Shown here: positions 52,540 through 60,813 of the stretch, in pieces
Layout of the letters: each line of letters opens with the position of its first letter
Numbering within the stretch: the first letter of the stretch is position 1
Assembly (NCBI GenBank): GCA_037034305.1
Contig: JBAGJY010000001.1
Location: 434,001 to 498,000 of the forward strand
Source: Streptantibioticus_A sp037034305
GTDB taxonomy: Bacteria; Actinomycetota; Actinomycetes; Streptomycetales; Streptomycetaceae
Direction of reading: 5' to 3'
DNA: 64,000 bases
Translations under genes and position numbers: made by a program
The notes under the pieces: generated by a model
Database searches by the model: none
The model's input: only the letters and a program-made list of their open reading frames with translations
What the model was told of the DNA's origin: nothing

Positions 52540-52765
52540 CTGTGCCCCCGATCTCCCAACCAGAGAGCGGGGGCACAGCCATAAGCACGCTCTGGGCGCA
52601 GCCCAGAAAACGGGGTTCCGGCGCGCAGCCCCGGAAAAGGGGGATCTGGGGGCGGAAGCTTCCAACCGGTTCGGGGGCGCAGCCCCGAAGGGGGTCTGGG
52701 GCGCAGCCCCAGAAGCGGGGCCCGGGGGCGGAGCCCCCGAGGGGGTTTGGGGGCGGAGCCCCCAA
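52540..52765. repeat. Terminator and cluster of related hairpins between convergent genes
   Basis: CTGTGCCCCCG pairs with CGGGGGCACAG (52540-52578). Four further hairpins follow: TCTGGGC-GCA-GCCCAGA (52591-52607), TCTGGGGC-GCA-GCCCCAGA (52695-52713), CGGGGGC-GGA-GCCCCCG (52723-52739) and TTGGGGGC-GGA-GCCCCCAA (52747-52765). The flanking bases differ between copies but stay paired within each one. The 282-base gap has no gene. Confidence 0.75.
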
Positions 52766-52776
52766 GGAACCGAACC

Positions 52777-54339
52777 TCAGACCACCTTCAGCAGCATTTC
52801 CCCGTTCGGGCCGGAGGCCACCTTCTCCAGGGCGGGATCGCCAGCAGCGAACCCGCCATCGCTGCGGAACTGGATGACCCAGCGCACGTGATACCCGCGC
52901 AGCAGCGCCAACCGCTCGGCCCGCGAAGTGGCCTTCGCGAAGAACTTCTTGGTGTCCTTCTCGCGCTGCGCCTCGTCCTTGAGGAAGAAGTCCGGGTAGC
53001 CGGACGCGACCGTGTACGGCCCGTACGCGGGCGCCTGGCGAAGGGCGAAGTAGTCCTTCGTCATGATCACCTGGCCGTACTTCACATGCCTGGTGATCCA
53101 CTGGTAGCCGCCCCACTCGTGCTGAGCCGGCGCGCTGCCCAGTACCGGAACCGACTTGGTGGACGCCACGTAGTTGAGCGCCCCGGCCTGCGACCAGCAG
53201 CCGACCAGCAGTGCCGCCGCGGTCAGCGGCACCAGTACCCGCCGCACCCGGCGCGAGGCGCCGACCAGTTCCACCGCCAGCGCGACCTGCGCGGAGACGA
53301 AGACCGCGGGCAGCACCCGCCCGTACGACCAGTGCTGGGTCAGCCCGCCCAGCGCGTACACCAGCGCGCCGAAGGCGAAGAACAGCACCAGCGGATCGCG
53401 CCGGTCCCGCCGGAACCGCAGCGCCAGCGCCACGATGCCCAGTGACAGCAGACCGAACCGGGAGACCAGGTGGTCGTAGAGCGGCCGGTGGATCTCCTCC
53501 AGGCCGCCGACGTTCAGCAGCGAGAAGAACGAGTAGTACGGCCAGACCAGCAGGATCGCCAGGGCCAGCGCTGCCGCCGCGCCGATCCGCAGCCAGGCCG
53601 CCTGGTCCGGCCAGGGCCGGGTCCCCAGCAGTATCGCCAGCAGCCCGAAGACCGTCACCACACCGGTGAACTGGTGGCTGAGCGCCACCACCGCCAGCAG
53701 CGCGCCGAGCATGAGGTACCGGGTCAGGCCCCAGTTCCGGGCCAGTGCGGTGCGCAGCATCGCCCACAGGTGGAACGCCACGCCCATGGCGAACGTGCTG
53801 GGGTAGGCGATGCACAGGGCCAGCGAGGTGGCTCCGGGGAAGCCGCTCCAGGTGAACAGCTCCCAGCCGTACAGCAGCGTGACGCACAGAATCGCCAACG
53901 GTACCGCCGCCCGGTGGGTGGTGAGCGTACGGACGAACTGCCGGATGCCGGTGACCAGCAGCACCAGGTTGATCGCGGCGGCGAGGTGCAGCACCTGGAA
54001 CGTGGTGGCCCCGGTGACCTTGCCGACCAGCGCCAGGAACAGCATCCACGGCGAGTAGTACGGGCTGTCGACGTCCGCCTTGACCAGCGGGTCGCCCGGG
54101 TTGCCGAGGTCGTGCCGCAGCCGCTCCAGGGTGGCGGCGTGGATACCCAGGTCGCCCGCCCACGGCAGCTTGACCACCATCAGCGCGAGCAGTACGACGA
54201 CCAGCAGTGCGGCGGCGGACACCGCCTTCTCCAGCAGACCCGCGGCCCGCCAACGGGTCTGGGCGGACCGGCCCAGACGCGCTATGCGCCCCTCCGGTCC
54301 GCCGGTTCCCGGCGTGGCCCGCTCAGTTGCGGCGGGCAC
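52777..54339 (-). CDS. Multi-spanning membrane protein, probable GT-C-like glycosyltransferase
   Basis: The 520-residue protein has about ten to twelve hydrophobic segments from residue 37 to 380 and a soluble C-terminal domain of about 130 residues. The first extracellular loop holds a DLGIHAATLERL segment and a DVDSPYYSPW motif, where acidic residues of GT-C enzymes usually lie. It starts within the end of the Dpm1-like gene (17-base overlap), so it likely uses polyprenol-phosphate-sugar donors made by that enzyme (inference). The exact family is not recognised. Confidence 0.75.
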   Translation of the reverse strand: MPAATERATPGTGGPEGRIARLGRSAQTRWRAAGLLEKAVSAAALLVVVLLALMVVKLPWAGDLGIHAATLERLRHDLGNPGDPLVKADVDSPYYSPWMLFLALVGKVTGATTFQVLHLAAAINLVLLVTGIRQFVRTLTTHRAAVPLAILCVTLLYGWELFTWSGFPGATSLALCIAYPSTFAMGVAFHLWAMLRTALARNWGLTRYLMLGALLAVVALSHQFTGVVTVFGLLAILLGTRPWPDQAAWLRIGAAAALALAILLVWPYYSFFSLLNVGGLEEIHRPLYDHLVSRFGLLSLGIVALALRFRRDRRDPLVLFFAFGALVYALGGLTQHWSYGRVLPAVFVSAQVALAVELVGASRRVRRVLVPLTAAALLVGCWSQAGALNYVASTKSVPVLGSAPAQHEWGGYQWITRHVKYGQVIMTKDYFALRQAPAYGPYTVASGYPDFFLKDEAQREKDTKKFFAKATSRAERLALLRGYHVRWVIQFRSDGGFAAGDPALEKVASGPNGEMLLKVV

Positions 54340-55147
54340 GCGAGGAGTCCAGTCGCAGTCGCCAGGGCAGCACGGCCGACTCGACCTGCACCGCCAGGGT
54401 CATCTTGGACGCGCCGATCTGCCGTTCCTCAAAGTGGATCGGCACCTCGACGCCCGTGTAACCGGCGCGCACCGCCTGGTACTTGAGCTCGACCTGGAAG
54501 CTGTAGCCGTTGCTGCGGACCTCCGACAGCCTCATCTCGGTGACCGTGTCGGCCCGCCACAGGCAAAATCCCGCGGTCACGTCGCGCAGCCCGGTGCGCA
54601 GCACCGTGCTCACATAGGCGTTGGCCCAGCGGGAGAGCAGCCTGCGGTGCAGGCCCCACTCCTCGGCGAGCCGACCGCCGCAGACGTACCGGCTGCCGAC
54701 GACGAACCCGGCGCCGGTGGACAGCGCCGTGCCCAGCATCTGCGGCACGTACTCCACCGGGTGGCTGCCGTCGGCGTCCATCTGGAGCACGTACTCGGCG
54801 CCGTCGGCGACCGCCTGGTCCATGCCCGCGGCGTAGGCGCGGCCGAGGCCGTCCTTGGCGGTGCGGTGCAGTACGGAGATCCGGGTGCGGTCCGGCTCGT
54901 TGTAGCGCTCGGCCAGCCGCTCGGCGACCTCACCGGTGCCGTCAGGGCTGTTGTCGTCCACCACCAGCAGCCGCAGCCCCGGCAGGTCGAGCGCCATCAG
55001 CTTCTCGGCCATGCCCGGCAGGTTCTCGGCCTCGTTGTAGGTGGGCATCACCACGGTCAGCGCGATGCCGCTCCACTGCGGAGGGAGCTGTACCGGTCGA
55101 CGCAGCTCGGCGGCCGTCGGGACTGCCTGGGGGGTCGTCGTCGTCAT
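54323..55147 (-). CDS. Polyprenol-phosphate mannose synthase-like GT2 (Dpm1 family)
   Basis: Transfers mannose (or another hexose) from GDP-sugar to polyprenol phosphate at the inner membrane face. The 274-residue protein has GIALTVVMPTYNEAENLPGM near residue 27, LLVVDDNSPDGTGEVAERL near residue 58, and the metal motif QMDADGSHP near residue 118. There is no membrane tail, as in the soluble Dpm1 type. ATG 55147 is chosen because the frame upstream lies inside the nucleotidyltransferase gene. It is encoded between the nucleotidyltransferase and the GT-C gene. Confidence 0.87.
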   Translation of the reverse strand: MTTTTPQAVPTAAELRRPVQLPPQWSGIALTVVMPTYNEAENLPGMAEKLMALDLPGLRLLVVDDNSPDGTGEVAERLAERYNEPDRTRISVLHRTAKDGLGRAYAAGMDQAVADGAEYVLQMDADGSHPVEYVPQMLGTALSTGAGFVVGSRYVCGGRLAEEWGLHRRLLSRWANAYVSTVLRTGLRDVTAGFCLWRADTVTEMRLSEVRSNGYSFQVELKYQAVRAGYTGVEVPIHFEERQIGASKMTLAVQVESAVLPWRLRLDSSRARRN

Positions 55148-55176
55148 CAAGTGGTCTTCCCTGTCGGGCCGCGGCC

Positions 55177-56256
55177 CTACGGCTTCGGGGAGAAGCGGAT
55201 CGCGGCGTCGGGGATCGTCGAGTGGCACCACACTCGCGCTCCGCCCTGCAGTTCGTTGTCCTCGCCGACCTCGGCCCGGTCTCCGATCACGGCGTTCTCC
55301 AGTACGGTACGCGAGCCGACGCGGGCTCCCTCGCCCACGATCGAGGCCCGCACCTGGGCACCGGACTCGACGCGGGCGCCGTCCAGCACGATGGAGCCCT
55401 CGACCACCGCGTCCGCCGCGATGAACGAACCGGCGCCCACCACGGTTCCGCCGGACAGCTTCGCGCCGTCCTCCACGGTGGCGCCGGGCAGCACCAGGCA
55501 CTCACCGGTCTTGCCGGGCAGCGCGGGGGAGCGCACGACACCGCGCACCAGGTCCGCGGAGGCCTGGATGAGCGCGGCCGGGCGGCCGAGGTCCAGCCAG
55601 TACGTCTGGTCCACCACGCCGTGCAGGTGCGCACCGGACTCCAGCAGCCCGGGGAACGTCTCGCGCTCGACGGAGACCACGCGGCCCGCCGGGATGGTGT
55701 CGATCACCGAGCGGCGGAAGACGTAGCAACCGGCGTTGACCTGGTCGGTGACGATCTCCTCGGGGCGCTGCGGCTTCTCGGTGAAGGCCAGTACCCGGCC
55801 GGTCTCGTCGGTGGGGACCAGGCCGAAGGCGCTGGGGTCCTCGACCCGGGTCAGGTGCAGCGAGACGTCGGCCCCGGCGGCGCGGTGGCTGTCGACCAGG
55901 CCCGCGATGTCCAGGCCGGTGAGGATGTCGCCGTTGAAGATCAGCACCGGCTCGTCGGGCCCGCAGGTCAGCGCGTCGGCCGCGTTGCGGATCGCGCCAC
56001 CGGTGCCCAGCGGCTCGGTCTCGTGGATGTAGGTGACGCGCAGGCCCAGGTCGGAGCCGTCACCGAAGTACGGCTCGAAGACCTCGGCCAGGTAGGAGGT
56101 GGCGAGCACCACATGGGTGACGCCGGCGGCCCGCGCCCTGGCGAGCTGGTGGGCGAGGAACGGCACACCGGCGGTCGGAACCATCGGCTTCGGCGTGTTT
56201 TCCGTGACGGGGCGGAGACGGGAGCCCTTCCCGCCGACCAGGAGGATCGCTTCCAC
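55177..56256 (-). CDS. Sugar-phosphate nucleotidyltransferase (mannose-1-phosphate guanylyltransferase type)
   Basis: Makes an NDP-sugar from NTP and sugar-1-phosphate. The 359 residues have the activator loop LVGGKGSRLRPVT near residue 6, PKPMVPTAGVPFL near residue 22, the metal aspartate in IFNGDILTG near residue 104 and a C-terminal left-handed beta-helix with hexapeptide repeats from about residue 250. GTG 56256 follows a GAGGT ribosome site; a TTG at 56271 would add five residues. Followed after 29 bases by the Dpm1-like gene. GDP-mannose is the likeliest product from context. Confidence 0.87.
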   Translation of the reverse strand: MEAILLVGGKGSRLRPVTENTPKPMVPTAGVPFLAHQLARARAAGVTHVVLATSYLAEVFEPYFGDGSDLGLRVTYIHETEPLGTGGAIRNAADALTCGPDEPVLIFNGDILTGLDIAGLVDSHRAAGADVSLHLTRVEDPSAFGLVPTDETGRVLAFTEKPQRPEEIVTDQVNAGCYVFRRSVIDTIPAGRVVSVERETFPGLLESGAHLHGVVDQTYWLDLGRPAALIQASADLVRGVVRSPALPGKTGECLVLPGATVEDGAKLSGGTVVGAGSFIAADAVVEGSIVLDGARVESGAQVRASIVGEGARVGSRTVLENAVIGDRAEVGEDNELQGGARVWCHSTIPDAAIRFSPKP

Positions 56257-56471
56257 TGACAAGTACCTCAATCACTTACGGGCCGACGGACGGGTAGGGA
56301 TACTACCTACGCTTTTGCTGGGGGTTGTCCACGAGGGACGGCGGGGCGGCCGTGACGCCGCGTGGAACAACGTGCCGGGCATCGTAGTGAACGCCGCTGT
56401 GGCGGGTCGGGTCACGCCCGCTGGATTCAGAGGGTTCTCATCGGTTCTCAGGCACTTTTCACCGGATCCGC

Positions 56472-57719
56472 TCATGGCGACCACCTGAACAACATCAGCA
56501 GCCCGACCGCGTACCACCCGGCGAACACCGCCCCGCAGCCGTACAGGCACCCCTGTACCAGCCGGGGCAGCCGGGCCACCGGGCGGGCCACCAGCAGAAG
56601 CAGCACCGGCAGGAACGGCAGCATGAAGCGCGGCTTGGACAGCGGGGAGCCGGGCGTGCCGAACATCAGCTCCCACGCCCCGGCCAGCGCCAGCACCAGC
56701 GGCCAGGGCACCTTGCGGTCCATGGCCAGCGCCACCACGGCGATCGCGACCAGCAGGATCAGCGCCAGCACCACCGGGTAGCGGATGTCGGTGTGCTGGT
56801 AGGTCGCCACCTGCTTGAGGAAGTGCAGCGAGCCGCGGCCGAAGTCGAAGGACTGCCCCCAGGCCTTCTCCGCCTCGAACCAGCCGTCCCAGCGGCCGAC
56901 CCGGCTGCCCAGGTACAGCCAGCTGAAGACCAGCCCGAGCGGCGCCAGGGCCAGCGCCAGCCACGGCCGCCAGCCGTCCCGGCGCCGCAGCAGCGCCCAG
57001 CCCGCGCTCAGCACCAGCACCCCGACCAGCACCGACGCGGTCGGCCTGATCGTCCCGGCCAGCGCGGTGAGCGCTCCGGCGGCCACCCAGCGGCGGGCGA
57101 TGACCGCGATCAGCGCCCACATCAGCGCCGCGCTGAAGCACGCCTCGGAGTACGGCACCCACAGCGCGAAGGCGTACGGGGAGCACGCCCACAGCCCGAC
57201 GCACGCGTAGCCGACGCGCCGTCCGAGCACCGAGCGGGCGAGGGTGTGCACCCCGATCGCGGCGGCGGTGGCGGCCAGCCAGGAGACCACCACGCCCGCG
57301 TACGGGTAGCCGAGGCCGGTCACCGCGTGGACGGCTCTTATCAGCGCGGGGACCAGCGGGAAGAACGCGAGCGTGGACCACTTCGGTATGCCGTCGGACT
57401 GATAGCTCAGGTGGTGGGGGTAGCCGTGCTCGGCGACGCTGAGGTAGTTCTTGCTGTCCCACTTGCTCAGCACCTGCACCACGCCGTAGCCGAGGTGGTG
57501 CGTGAGGAGCAGCAGCACGGTGAAGGCGAGCGCCGAGACCGCCAGGTAGATGCCCGCGGCGTTCAGCGCCTCGCGGCGGACGAAACGTATCGTCACCGGT
57601 TCCCGGCGCAGCAGCTCGGCGAGCCGCCCCCGCCAGTCGGCGCCCGTCGCGCCCGCCCCGGAGTCCGCCGGGCCGTTCGCGGCGGCGGAACTGTCGGGCG
57701 GCGGCGCTACGTCGACCAT
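56472..57719 (-). CDS. PIG-V-like membrane mannosyltransferase
   Basis: The 415-residue protein has a Pro/Ala-rich start, about eight to nine membrane segments and the GT-C-like loop SKWDSKNYLSVAEHGYP near residue 84, which corresponds to the WD-x-x-Y-L motif of PIG-V-type mannosyltransferases. GC-rich loops such as GTPGSPLSKPRFMLPFLP near the end fit the family. It probably uses polyprenol-phosphate-mannose from the neighbouring genes. It ends 215 bases before the nucleotidyltransferase start. Confidence 0.82.
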   Translation of the reverse strand: MVDVAPPPDSSAAANGPADSGAGATGADWRGRLAELLRREPVTIRFVRREALNAAGIYLAVSALAFTVLLLLTHHLGYGVVQVLSKWDSKNYLSVAEHGYPHHLSYQSDGIPKWSTLAFFPLVPALIRAVHAVTGLGYPYAGVVVSWLAATAAAIGVHTLARSVLGRRVGYACVGLWACSPYAFALWVPYSEACFSAALMWALIAVIARRWVAAGALTALAGTIRPTASVLVGVLVLSAGWALLRRRDGWRPWLALALAPLGLVFSWLYLGSRVGRWDGWFEAEKAWGQSFDFGRGSLHFLKQVATYQHTDIRYPVVLALILLVAIAVVALAMDRKVPWPLVLALAGAWELMFGTPGSPLSKPRFMLPFLPVLLLLVARPVARLPRLVQGCLYGCGAVFAGWYAVGLLMLFRWSP

Positions 57720-57834
57720 GGGGCTTCTCCGGGGGCTGGGGGAAAGGACATCACCGGTGCGATGGCCCGGTCGTCCACCGACGAGCGAGCCCGTTCACCT
57801 TAAGGTCGGGCGTGTCGCTCGCTCAAAACGCAAG

Positions 57835-58053
57835 GGCACCCCACGCGCGCGCGGGGTGCCGGAAGCGGTGGCCCTGGGCCGGAAACGGGTGGCTCTGGGC
57901 CGGAAGCACCCGGCCCAGGCGCACCCGGGCCCGAGGGTCGAGCAGGTCGGGCGAAGTCCGCTCCGGTTCCGCGGAGCCCCGAAGGGGCGCGGGGAACCGC
58001 GCGACCAGCCGCAGCGGTGCCGCGGGTGATCGACGGCACATCGCCGCACCCCA
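57835..58053. repeat. Repeat-rich gap downstream of pyk, with dispersed element copy 2
   Basis: The 343-base gap (57720-58062) has no gene. It holds a hairpin GGCACCCC (57835-57842) with GGGGTGCC (57853-57860), a short tandem repeat of GGGCCGGAA near 57876-57906, the 17-base repeat at 57945-57961 that also occurs at 23.6 kb, and the 33-base core of the dispersed intergenic element at 57978-58010. It ends next to the pyk stop. Confidence 0.7.
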
Positions 58054-58062
58054 GCGGAGCGT

Positions 58063-59493
58063 CTAGTCCTGGCTGCCGCCGCCGAGGTGGTGGACGCGGA
58101 CCAGGTTGGTGGTGCCGGGGACGCCGGGCGGGGAGCCCGCGGTGATGATCACGGTGTCGCCCTTGCCGTACTCGCTGAGCTTGAGCATCTCCTGGTCGAC
58201 CAGGTCGACCATCGCGTCGGTGTGGTCGACGTGCTTGACCAGGTGCGTCTGCACGCCCCAGGTCAGCGCCAGCTGGTTGCGGGTCGCCGCGTCGGTGGTG
58301 AACGCCAGCACCGGTACCGGCACCCGGTAGCGGGCCAGCCGGCGCGCGGTGTCACCGGACTTGGTGAAGGCCACCAGCGTCTTGGCGTCCAGGAAGTCCG
58401 CCAGCTCGGCGGCGGCCCGGGCCACCGCGCCGCCCTGGGTGCGCGGCTTCTTGCCCGGTGCCAGCGGCTGCAGGCCGCGCTTGAGCAGTTCCTCCTCGGC
58501 GGCCTCGACGATCCGGGACATCGTCTTGACGGTCTCGATCGGGTACTTGCCGACCGAGGACTCGGCGGACAGCATCACCGCGTCCGCGCCGTCCAGCACC
58601 GCGTTCGCCACGTCGGACGCCTCGGCGCGGGTGGGGCGGGAGTTGGTGATCATCGACTCCATCATCTGGGTCGCGACGATCACCGGCTTGGCGTTGCGGC
58701 GGCACAGCTCGACCAGCCGCTTCTGGACGACCGGCACCTTCTCCAGCGGGTACTCCACCGCCAGGTCGCCGCGGGCCACCATCACCCCGTCGAAGGCGGC
58801 GACGACGTCCTCCATGTTGGCCACCGCCTGCGGCTTCTCCACCTTGGCGATGACCGGGACCCGGCGGCCCACCTCGTCCATGACGCGGTGCACGTCCCGG
58901 ACGTCCTTGGCGTCCCGGACGAAGGACAGCGCGACCAGGTCCACGCCCATGCGCAGCGCGAACCGCAGGTCCTCGATGTCCTTCTCGGACAGCGCCGGGA
59001 CGTTGACGGCGGCGCCGGGCAGGTTGATGCCCTTGTGGTCGGAGATGATGCCGCCCTCGACCACCAGGCAGCGCACCCGCGGGCCGTCGACCTCGATGAC
59101 CCGCAGCGCGACGTTGCCGTCGTTGATCAGGACCGGGTCGCCCTGGCTGACGTCGCCGGGCAGGCCCTTGTACGTCGTGCCGCAGATGTGCCGGTCGCCG
59201 GGCACGTCCTCGGTGGTGATGACGAACTCGTCACCCGCCACCAGCTCCACCGGACCGTCGGCGAAGGTCTCCAGGCGGATCTTGGGCCCCTGCAGGTCGG
59301 CGAGGACGCCGACGGCGCGCCCGGTCTCCTCGGAGACCTTGCGCACGCGGTGGTAGCGCTCCTCGTGCTCGGCATGGGTGCCGTGGCTGAAGTTGAACCG
59401 GGCCACGTTCATTCCGGCCTCGACCAGTGTCTTGAGCTGGTCGTAGGAGTCGACGGCGGGCCCCAGGGTGCAGACGATTTTCGCTCGGCGCAT
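58063..59493 (-). CDS. pyk: Pyruvate kinase
   Basis: Last step of glycolysis, making ATP and pyruvate from phosphoenolpyruvate. The 476 residues have MRRAKIVCTLGPA at the start, MNVARFNFSHGTHAEHEER near residue 28, the active-site block VIAKVEKPQAVANMEDV near residue 213 and VMVARGDLAVEYPLEKVP near residue 235. It stands at the end of the minus-strand pta-ackA-pyk block. Streptomycetes often have two pyruvate kinases, so this may be one of them. Confidence 0.95.
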   Translation of the reverse strand: MRRAKIVCTLGPAVDSYDQLKTLVEAGMNVARFNFSHGTHAEHEERYHRVRKVSEETGRAVGVLADLQGPKIRLETFADGPVELVAGDEFVITTEDVPGDRHICGTTYKGLPGDVSQGDPVLINDGNVALRVIEVDGPRVRCLVVEGGIISDHKGINLPGAAVNVPALSEKDIEDLRFALRMGVDLVALSFVRDAKDVRDVHRVMDEVGRRVPVIAKVEKPQAVANMEDVVAAFDGVMVARGDLAVEYPLEKVPVVQKRLVELCRRNAKPVIVATQMMESMITNSRPTRAEASDVANAVLDGADAVMLSAESSVGKYPIETVKTMSRIVEAAEEELLKRGLQPLAPGKKPRTQGGAVARAAAELADFLDAKTLVAFTKSGDTARRLARYRVPVPVLAFTTDAATRNQLALTWGVQTHLVKHVDHTDAMVDLVDQEMLKLSEYGKGDTVIITAGSPPGVPGTTNLVRVHHLGGGSQD

Positions 59494-59575
59494 GTGGACG
59501 ATCCTATCGATGTTTTGTTCCGGCCCGGAATTTACCGGCTGGCCCCTGTATGGAGGCCTCCCGTTCCGGCCCGGT

Positions 59576-60778
59576 TTACGGGCGGACCAGCGAGTAGGCC
59601 TGCTGCGCGATCTCCAGTTCCTCGTCGGTGGGGACCACGGCGACCGCGACCCGGCTGGTCCCGGTGGAGACCAGCCGTGCCGAGCTGCCGCGCACAGCGT
59701 TGCGTACCGTGTCGATCTCGATGCCGAGGGGTTCGAGGCCTTCGAGCGCGGCCCCGCGCACGGCGGCCGAATTCTCGCCCACTCCGGCCGTGAACGCGAT
59801 CGCGTCCACCCGTCCGAGTACCGCGGTGTAGGCGCCGACGTACTTGCGCAGCCGGTGGACGTAGACGTCGAAGGCGAGTTGCGCGTCGGCGTCGCCCTCG
59901 GCGATCCGGCGGCCGATCTCGCGCATGTCGTTGTCGCCGCACAGCCCGATCAGCCCGCTGCGCTTGTTGAGCAGGGTGTCGATGTCGTCCACGTCCAGCC
60001 CGGCGACCCGCGCCAGGTGGAAGACCACCGCCGGGTCGATGTCGCCCGACCGGGTGCCCATCACCAGGCCCTCAAGCGGGGTGAGCCCCATGGAGGTGTC
60101 CACGCACACCCCGCCGCGCACCGCCGAGGCGGAGGCGCCGTTGCCCAGGTGCAGCACGATCACGTTGACCTCGGACGGCTCCTTGCCCAGCAGTGCGGCG
60201 GTGGTCCGCGAGACGTACGCGTGCGAGGTGCCGTGGAAGCCGTAGCGGCGCACCCCGTACTGGTCGGCGGTGGCCCGGTCGATGGCGTACCGGGCGGCGG
60301 CCTCCGGCATGGTCGAGTGGAAGGCGGTGTCGAACACCGCGACCTGCGGCAGGTCGGGCCGCAGCTCGCGGGCCACCTTGATGCCGATGACGTTGGCCGG
60401 GTTGTGCAGCGGCGCGAGCGGCACCAGCTTCTCGATCTCGGCGACCACCTCGTCGGTGATCAGCGTGGGCTCGGTGAACCGGGTCCCGCCGTGCACCACC
60501 CGGTGCCCGACGGCGGCCAGCTCGGGGGAGTCCAGGCCGAGGCCCTGGGCCGACAGCTCGTCGGCCACCTGCTTGAGCGCGGCGGAGTGGTCGGCGACCC
60601 CGCCGGGCTCGCCGATCCGCTCCACGATGCCGGAGGCCGGGCGGGCACCTCGATCGTCGCCGTGCGGCGTAGCCGCTCCGTCGAGGGTGGTGGCGGGCGA
60701 GGGGCTGGCCATGTCCAGCAGCTGGTACTTCAGCGACGAGGAACCGGAGTTGAGGACGAGGACGCGGGTCGCGGTCAC
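59576..60778 (-). CDS. ackA: Acetate kinase
   Basis: Interconverts acetate plus ATP with acetyl phosphate plus ADP. The 400 residues carry VLVLNSGSSSLKYQLLDM at the start, AAVGHRVVHGGTRFTE near residue 91, GFHGTSHAYVS near residue 180, VLHLGNGASASAV near residue 205 and DTSMGLTPLEGLVMGTRSGD near residue 223. GTG 60778 begins 35 bases after the pta stop, so pta and ackA are one operon. Together they control overflow acetate and acetyl phosphate. Confidence 0.95.
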   Translation of the reverse strand: MTATRVLVLNSGSSSLKYQLLDMASPSPATTLDGAATPHGDDRGARPASGIVERIGEPGGVADHSAALKQVADELSAQGLGLDSPELAAVGHRVVHGGTRFTEPTLITDEVVAEIEKLVPLAPLHNPANVIGIKVARELRPDLPQVAVFDTAFHSTMPEAAARYAIDRATADQYGVRRYGFHGTSHAYVSRTTAALLGKEPSEVNVIVLHLGNGASASAVRGGVCVDTSMGLTPLEGLVMGTRSGDIDPAVVFHLARVAGLDVDDIDTLLNKRSGLIGLCGDNDMREIGRRIAEGDADAQLAFDVYVHRLRKYVGAYTAVLGRVDAIAFTAGVGENSAAVRGAALEGLEPLGIEIDTVRNAVRGSSARLVSTGTSRVAVAVVPTDEELEIAQQAYSLVRP

Positions 60779-60813
60779 GGGATCGGGTTCTTCCTTTGCG
60801 AACGGCGAGGGCT

